DNA of 9,089 nucleotides from an uncultured Pseudomonadota bacterium (GTDB lineage Bacteria > Pseudomonadota > Gammaproteobacteria > Burkholderiales > SG8-39). The notes beneath the pieces are model-generated. The model was not told the origin of the DNA. It saw only the letters and a program-made list of their open reading frames with translations, and ran no database searches. Location of the stretch: NCBI GenBank assembly GCA_903864555.1, contig CAIPGJ010000590.1, positions 1 through 9,089 of the forward strand. The letters are read 5' to 3'. Position 1 is the stretch's first letter; each line of letters opens with the position of its first letter. The position numbers and the translations under genes are program-made. Shown here piece after piece: positions 5,867-9,089 of this stretch.

Positions 5867-6547
5867 CTACTTCTTCAAGCCTGCCCAGCCCAGCAGCTCT
5901 GCAGGTTCGGCGATGACCGCATCGGCTTTCCAGGCATGCGGGTCTCCGCCTTCACCCAGGTAACCAAATGCTGCAGCGACCACTGGCATCCCAGCGGCTC
6001 GTGCAGCCTGTATGTCGCGCAGATCATCGCCGACATAAAGGCATTCCACCGGCTGTAAACCGAGCAGATTGCAGGCGTGCAGAAGCGGGGCAGGGTGTGG
6101 CTTGGGATGTGGCGTCGTGTCACCGCTTACCACGCAGGCGGCGCGGTCATGGAGGTCCATTGCCTCGAGCAGAGGTTCAGTGAAACGCGAAGCCTTGTTG
6201 GTCACGATGCCCCAGGGCATGCCGGCATCCTCGAGAGACCGCAGTAATTCAGGCATTCCAGCGAAAAGTTGGCTTTCAATACAAATATGGCTGGCGTAAA
6301 GATCGAGGAAGCGGGACTTCAGTTGCTCGTAATCCGGATGTTCCGGTCCGATTCCCATGCCAGCCTGAATCAGGCCTCGTGCACCACTTGAAGTATGCGG
6401 ACGAGTCACTTCGGCTGGGAGGGACGCTCTCCCGAGTTCATTCAATAGTCTGTTGAGCGCTCCAGCCAGATCAGGAGCGGTGTCCACCAGGGTGCCGTCC
6501 AGGTCAAAAAGGATTGCTCGAATTGAATGCCGGAAGGCGTGGGTCAC
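5867..6547 (-). CDS. gph: HAD-family phosphatase: phosphoglycolate phosphatase or N-acetylmuramic acid 6-phosphate phosphatase
   Basis: This 226-residue HAD hydrolase has all four motifs. Motif I is FDLDGTLVD (nucleophile D15, acid/base D17). Motif II is IVTNK (T116). Motif III is the Lys in HPKPHP (K149). Motif IV is [11 protein letters not shown] (D174/D175, D178). The helical cap lies between about residues 22 and 90. Standard annotation would be phosphoglycolate phosphatase, which removes the 2-phosphoglycolate formed in DNA repair. However, in Pseudomonas the HAD protein encoded directly next to ubiG is MupP, which dephosphorylates MurNAc-6-phosphate in the AmgK/MurU peptidoglycan-recycling route. 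Here too the gene directly follows ubiG, so MupP is a real alternative and the symbol is provisional. The start is GTG at 6547, overlapping the ubiG stop by 4 nt (GTGA), so translation is coupled. It converges on ssrA. Confidence 0.9.
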   Translation of the reverse strand: MTHAFRHSIRAILFDLDGTLVDTAPDLAGALNRLLNELGRASLPAEVTRPHTSSGARGLIQAGMGIGPEHPDYEQLKSRFLDLYASHICIESQLFAGMPELLRSLEDAGMPWGIVTNKASRFTEPLLEAMDLHDRAACVVSGDTTPHPKPHPAPLLHACNLLGLQPVECLYVGDDLRDIQAARAAGMPVVAAAFGYLGEGGDPHAWKADAVIAEPAELLGWAGLKK

Positions 6548-7254
6548 TGGATGCCCTTTACAGCATGGACGAGATAGTTGACGCTCGTGTCACTCCCAAG
6601 AGCGTACTGCCTGGTAATCGGGTTGTAGGTCATACCTGTCACATCACGGATTTCCAGGCCTGCTCTCCGGCACAGGGATGCCAGCTCAGAGGGTTTTATG
6701 AATCTGGCGTAATCATGCGTGCCGCGGGGGAGGAGCCTGAGCAGATACTCCGCGCCAACGACTGCAAACAAGTAGGCCTTGAGATTTCGATTGATGGTGG
6801 AGAAGAACAGGTGGGCACCAGGTTTAGCAAGCTGTGCACAGGCCTCGATGGTGCTGGCTGGGTCTGGCACATGCTCCAGCATTTCCATACACGTAACGAC
6901 GTCAAAGCTGCCGTTACTGCGCTCAGCCAAGTTCTCAGCGGAGATAAGGTTGTAGCTGACCTTGGTCGCGGTTTCCAGGGCGTGCAGTCGGGCGACCGAC
7001 AGGGCCTTCTCGGATAAATCGATGCCCGTGACATCCGCCCCAGTCACCGCCATTGATTCCGACAGGATCCCACCTCCACATCCCACGTCAAGAATCGACA
7101 TCCCGGCAAGCTTAGCCTTGCCTGCAATCCAGCCCAGGCGCAGAGGGTTGATCTCATGTAAGGGGCGAAACTCGCTTTGTGGGTCCCACCAGCGATGGGC
7201 CAAAGCACTGAACTTGTCCAGTTCCTGCTGCGAAACATTCGCCGCGTCATTCAT
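6544..7254 (-). CDS. ubiG: bifunctional ubiquinone biosynthesis O-methyltransferase UbiG
   Basis: This 236-residue SAM-dependent class I methyltransferase carries out the two O-methylations of ubiquinone synthesis (2-polyprenyl-6-hydroxyphenol and 3-demethylubiquinol steps). The N-terminal [29 protein letters not shown] (about 15-43) is diagnostic of UbiG. Motif [14 protein letters not shown] (54-66) and the acidic residue in GIDLSEKAL (77-85) bind [13 protein letters not shown] (123-132) and [12 protein letters not shown] (151-162) are further family motifs, as is [15 protein letters not shown] (177-191). An in-frame ATG at 7308 would add 18 residues encoded inside the upstream terminator hairpin. 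The ATG at 7254 has a GGAG 7 nt before it and gives the normal N-terminus, so I use it. The stop overlaps the GTG of the phosphatase gene. The protein is cytosolic or peripheral, in the ubiquinone-synthesis complex. Confidence 0.95.
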   Translation of the reverse strand: MNDAANVSQQELDKFSALAHRWWDPQSEFRPLHEINPLRLGWIAGKAKLAGMSILDVGCGGGILSESMAVTGADVTGIDLSEKALSVARLHALETATKVSYNLISAENLAERSNGSFDVVTCMEMLEHVPDPASTIEACAQLAKPGAHLFFSTINRNLKAYLFAVVGAEYLLRLLPRGTHDYARFIKPSELASLCRRAGLEIRDVTGMTYNPITRQYALGSDTSVNYLVHAVKGIQ

Positions 7255-7261
7255 ACATTGA

Positions 7262-7267
7262 CTCCAG
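7262..7267 (-). promoter_or_regulatory. ribosome binding site deciding the ubiG start
   Basis: On the minus strand CTGGAG lies 7 nt before the ATG at 7254, after the T-tract of the ompA terminator. It supports the shorter UbiG and argues against the ATG at 7308, which would be inside the hairpin region. Confidence 0.7.
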
Positions 7268-7271
7268 AAAT

Positions 7272-7299
7272 AAAAAAGGCCCTGCCGAAGCAGGGCCTT
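7272..7299 (-). terminator. strong intrinsic terminator after the ompA-like gene
   Basis: Read on the minus strand, a perfect 10-bp stem (AAGGCCCTGC with GCAGGGCCTT) closes a TTCG tetraloop with a C-G closing pair, the very stable cUUCGg form. It runs directly into six T. It sits 17 nt after the ompA stop codon and before the ubiG ribosome binding site. It should end most ompA transcripts, leaving ubiG either on read-through or on a promoter of its own that I could not locate. Confidence 0.93.
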
Positions 7300-7316
7300 C
7301 GCCGACAACTGACTAT

Positions 7317-8099
7317 TTAGCGGGCAGCAGGCTTGGCTGCAGGTTTCGCAGCTTCCGGCTTGGCAGCTTCCGGCTTGGCAGCAGCAGGCTTCGCCGTGGT
7401 ACCAACCACTTCGATGTCCACGCGACGGTTCTTGGTGCGGCCATCTTTGGTGCTGTTGCTAGCTACCGGCTGCTTCTCGCCCTTGCCTTCAGTGTAGATG
7501 CGATTGGCGGCAATGCCCTTGCTGACCAGATAGTCCTTGACAGCAGTGGCACGGCGCATCGACAGCTTCTGGTTGTAGGCATCGCTGCCGATCGAGTCGG
7601 TATGGCCGATGGCGATGATCACTTCCAGATTGATGGCCTTCATCTTGCCCACCAGATCATCCAGCTTCGTACGGCCTTCGGGCTTGACCATAGCTTTGTC
7701 AAAATCGAACAGCACGTCAGCAGCCAGAGTCACCTTTTGCGTCACGGGCGCAGCTGCTGGCTTGGCGGCCGGCTTGGCTTCAGGCTTGGCAGCCTCGGGC
7801 TTCGCAGCCGGCTTGGCTTCGGGCTTGGCCGCAGGCTTGGCTTCCGGCTTCGCAGCAGGCTTGGCAGCTGGCTTCGGAAGCAGATCGGGATCGCATTCCT
7901 GAGTGGCCATTGCCGGCGTCCAGTAACCAGCGCGAACGCAAGTGCCAAATCCGCTCTTGACGGTTTGACCGGCGGCATCCTTCGCGTATCCAATGCTGCT
8001 TGACTGCGGGGCAGCAGCCATGGCTGTACCAGCAAAGCTAGCCGTGGCTATCGCCAAAGACGCCGCAAACGACAGGGGGGAGCTCCAGACCTTGTTCAT
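7317..8099 (-). CDS. ompA: OmpA-family outer membrane protein with KPAA/KPEA repeat linker and tail
   Basis: This 260-residue exported protein has a Sec signal peptide (1-28, hydrophobic core, ending AMA). A short N-terminal region contains two cysteines (C54, C69) around [10 protein letters not shown], a pair that probably forms a disulphide. A linker of about ten KPAA/KPEA units follows (76-118). The OmpA C-terminal peptidoglycan-binding domain comes next (about 121-233), with [14 protein letters not shown], the key Asp in GHTDSIG (D168), LSMRRA (R183) and NRRVDIEV. D168 and R183 match the spacing of the diaminopimelate-binding Asp/Arg pair. A second KPEAA-rich tail (about 237-260) ends the protein. 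There is no room for the eight-stranded OmpA barrel, as in Bordetella-type short OmpA proteins. It probably tethers outer membrane to cell wall. AGAGGAAG precedes the ATG at a good distance, and a strong terminator follows. Only 59 AT-rich bases separate it from the upstream deaminase gene; I could not fix a promoter in them. Confidence 0.92.
   Translation of the reverse strand: MNKVWSSPLSFAASLAIATASFAGTAMAAAPQSSSIGYAKDAAGQTVKSGFGTCVRAGYWTPAMATQECDPDLLPKPAAKPAAKPEAKPAAKPEAKPAAKPEAAKPEAKPAAKPAAAPVTQKVTLAADVLFDFDKAMVKPEGRTKLDDLVGKMKAINLEVIIAIGHTDSIGSDAYNQKLSMRRATAVKDYLVSKGIAANRIYTEGKGEKQPVASNSTKDGRTKNRRVDIEVVGTTAKPAAAKPEAAKPEAAKPAAKPAAR
7320..7391 (-). repeat. tandem KPEAA/KPAA codon repeat, 3' end of ompA-like gene
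   Basis: The last 24 codons of the ompA-like gene repeat AAGCC-GAA/GCT-type units that encode AKPEA and KPAA blocks. The near-identical 12-15-nt units are the sort that can gain or lose copies by slippage. Confidence 0.8.
7746..7877 (-). repeat. tandem KPAA/KPEA codon repeat, linker of ompA-like gene
   Basis: Roughly ten near-identical 12-nt units encode KPAA or KPEA, with occasional extra Ala codons. They form the rigid, positively charged linker between the N-terminal region and the OmpA domain. The high similarity of the units creates long overlapping ORFs on the other strand, which are artefacts. Confidence 0.88.
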
Positions 8100-8158
8100 T
8101 GTTTTCTTCCTCTCATGATTTCAGACTTGGCGACCGATTAACAAAGCTTAAAATTTGC

Positions 8159-9089
8159 TTAAGTTTTTGTTTCCGCTACTAACTTAGTATGCCACAAACG
8201 AGCTTGGCTGTACAAATTATGCTCATCGATGGACAACAGACTCCCGTTTTCCATTTTCGGGACCCCTTCAACCCAGACGTCCGTAACATTTTCCCTGCCA
8301 CAAGCGTAAACCAGCTGGGATATCACATCAAAACATGGCGTCAGCCCTGGTCCACTCAGCCTGACTGCACAGAGATCAGCCGACTTGCCGGGCATTATCG
8401 ACCCTATTGTTTGATCAAGGCCCAACGCCCTGGCGCCACCCAGCGTAGCGGCGAAAATCGCCTGACTTGCGGGCATGGCGCTGGCATCGCCTGCAACGGC
8501 CTTGGCTAGCAGTGCAGCCAGTCTCATTTCCTGAAACATGTCCAGACGGTTGTTGCTCGCTGCACTATCCGTACCCAATCCCACGTTGATACCCCGGTTT
8601 AGCATCTGTGCAACAGGGGCAAATCCACTTGCCAGTTTGAGATTGGAGGAGGGGCAATGTGCGACAGAAACCCCTGAACTGGCCAGCAGATCGAGTTCCG
8701 CTAACTCCATATGGACGCTGTGGACTGCGATCAGCCGCGCACCCAGCAAGCCCAGTTGCTGCATGCGTGCCAGCGGACGGCGCCCATGGTTGGCCAGGCT
8801 GTCTGATATCTCGTCCAGGGTTTCATGAAGATGCACGTGCACTGGCAGGTCCAATTCCTCGGCCATGAGAAGTACCCTGCCGAAGGTGCGATCCGATACG
8901 GTATATGGGGCGTGGGGCGCCATGCAGAAAGTCAGTTTCCCTTCGTGACGCAAGGCGTCCCTGGCTTCCAGCCCCTTCTGGATATAGTCATCCGAATCTG
9001 ATGCGTAGTTCGAGGGAAACTCCAGCGTGATCAGACCGATAGCCGCCCGCATGCCACTATCAAGGGCAGCCTTTGCCGCTGCAACTGGA
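8159..9089 (-). CDS. mtaD: TRZ/ATZ-family amidohydrolase (5'-methylthioadenosine/S-adenosylhomocysteine deaminase-like), 3' part
   Basis: About 309 C-terminal residues of a cytosolic metal-dependent aminohydrolase are visible; the frame stays open to the window edge, so the start and the first HxH metal motif lie outside. An internal ATG at 9052 is not the true start, since homologous-looking sequence (AAAKAALDSGMRAAIG) continues upstream. Family motifs are CMAPHAPYTVSD, HVHLHET (metal and substrate His/Glu), AVHSVHM (His ligand), VAHCPSSNLKLASG and GLGTDSAASNN (catalytic Asp), then the C-terminal QAIFAATLGGARALGLD and GSIMPGKSADLCAV of the small beta domain. This set matches MTA/SAH deaminases, which deaminate methylthioadenosine or S-adenosylhomocysteine to the inosine forms. 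Other substrates such as chlorohydroxytriazines are known in the family, so the exact substrate is inferred. It ends 59 nt upstream of ompA on the same strand. Confidence 0.88.
   Translation of the reverse strand, partial: PVAAAKAALDSGMRAAIGLITLEFPSNYASDSDDYIQKGLEARDALRHEGKLTFCMAPHAPYTVSDRTFGRVLLMAEELDLPVHVHLHETLDEISDSLANHGRRPLARMQQLGLLGARLIAVHSVHMELAELDLLASSGVSVAHCPSSNLKLASGFAPVAQMLNRGINVGLGTDSAASNNRLDMFQEMRLAALLAKAVAGDASAMPASQAIFAATLGGARALGLDQTIGSIMPGKSADLCAVRLSGPGLTPCFDVISQLVYACGRENVTDVWVEGVPKMENGSLLSIDEHNLYSQARLWHTKLVAETKT

Noticed and set aside
7746..7877. short regularly repeated DNA resembling a CRISPR-like array
   Set aside because: The units are contiguous 12-nt codon repeats in frame inside a coding gene, with no unique spacers.
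7602..8003. GLGL/GFGL-repeat + strand ORFs opposite the ompA-like gene
   Set aside because: The repetitive protein is the complement of the KPAA/KPEA codon repeat. The minus-strand frame has the signal peptide and OmpA domain.

Overview
The window looks like a betaproteobacterial chromosome, most likely order Burkholderiales and probably family Alcaligenaceae. Three things point there. There are two Bug/TctC-type solute-binding proteins, a family hugely expanded in that group. The tmRNA tag reads ANDERFALAA, which I recall as the Bordetella-type tag. The block of TRZ/ATZ (mtaD-like) deaminase, ompA, ubiG and a gph-like HAD phosphatase resembles a core gene order I associate with Bordetella relatives. 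These assignments come from memory of the families, not from a search. Base composition is moderately GC-rich without an obvious change along the window.

The left part (1-5296) is accessory/catabolic. The 3' end of one Bug protein gene (+ strand) converges on a two-gene minus-strand operon: a second Bug gene followed 4 nt later by a TIM-barrel amidohydrolase. Across a divergent intergenic region that holds an AT-rich inverted repeat lies a translationally coupled pair on the + strand. It encodes a gluconate 2-dehydrogenase subunit 3-like protein and a GMC-family FAD dehydrogenase. A plausible theme is binding, oxidation and hydrolysis of an unknown organic acid or lactone, but the substrate cannot be read from sequence. 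The pair lacks the cytochrome c gene expected after it, and neither subunit has a visible export signal.

The centre (5407-5770) is a complete one-piece ssrA (tmRNA) gene. Its acceptor stem, T-arm, encoded CCA and tag reading frame are all legible. It has a probable promoter just upstream and a hairpin, but no classical terminator, downstream.

The right part (5867-9089) is housekeeping, all on the minus strand. In transcription order it holds the 3' part of an MTA/SAH deaminase-like amidohydrolase gene, an ompA-like gene with lysine-proline-alanine repeats on both sides of its peptidoglycan-binding domain, a strong intrinsic terminator with a UUCG loop, ubiG, and a HAD phosphatase overlapping ubiG by 4 nt. 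The phosphatase would normally be called gph. Its position directly after ubiG raises the alternative that it is the peptidoglycan-recycling phosphatase MupP.

I found no CRISPR array, insertion sequence, tRNA, phage gene or convincing novel multi-gene system. All gaps between genes are well under 300 bases.
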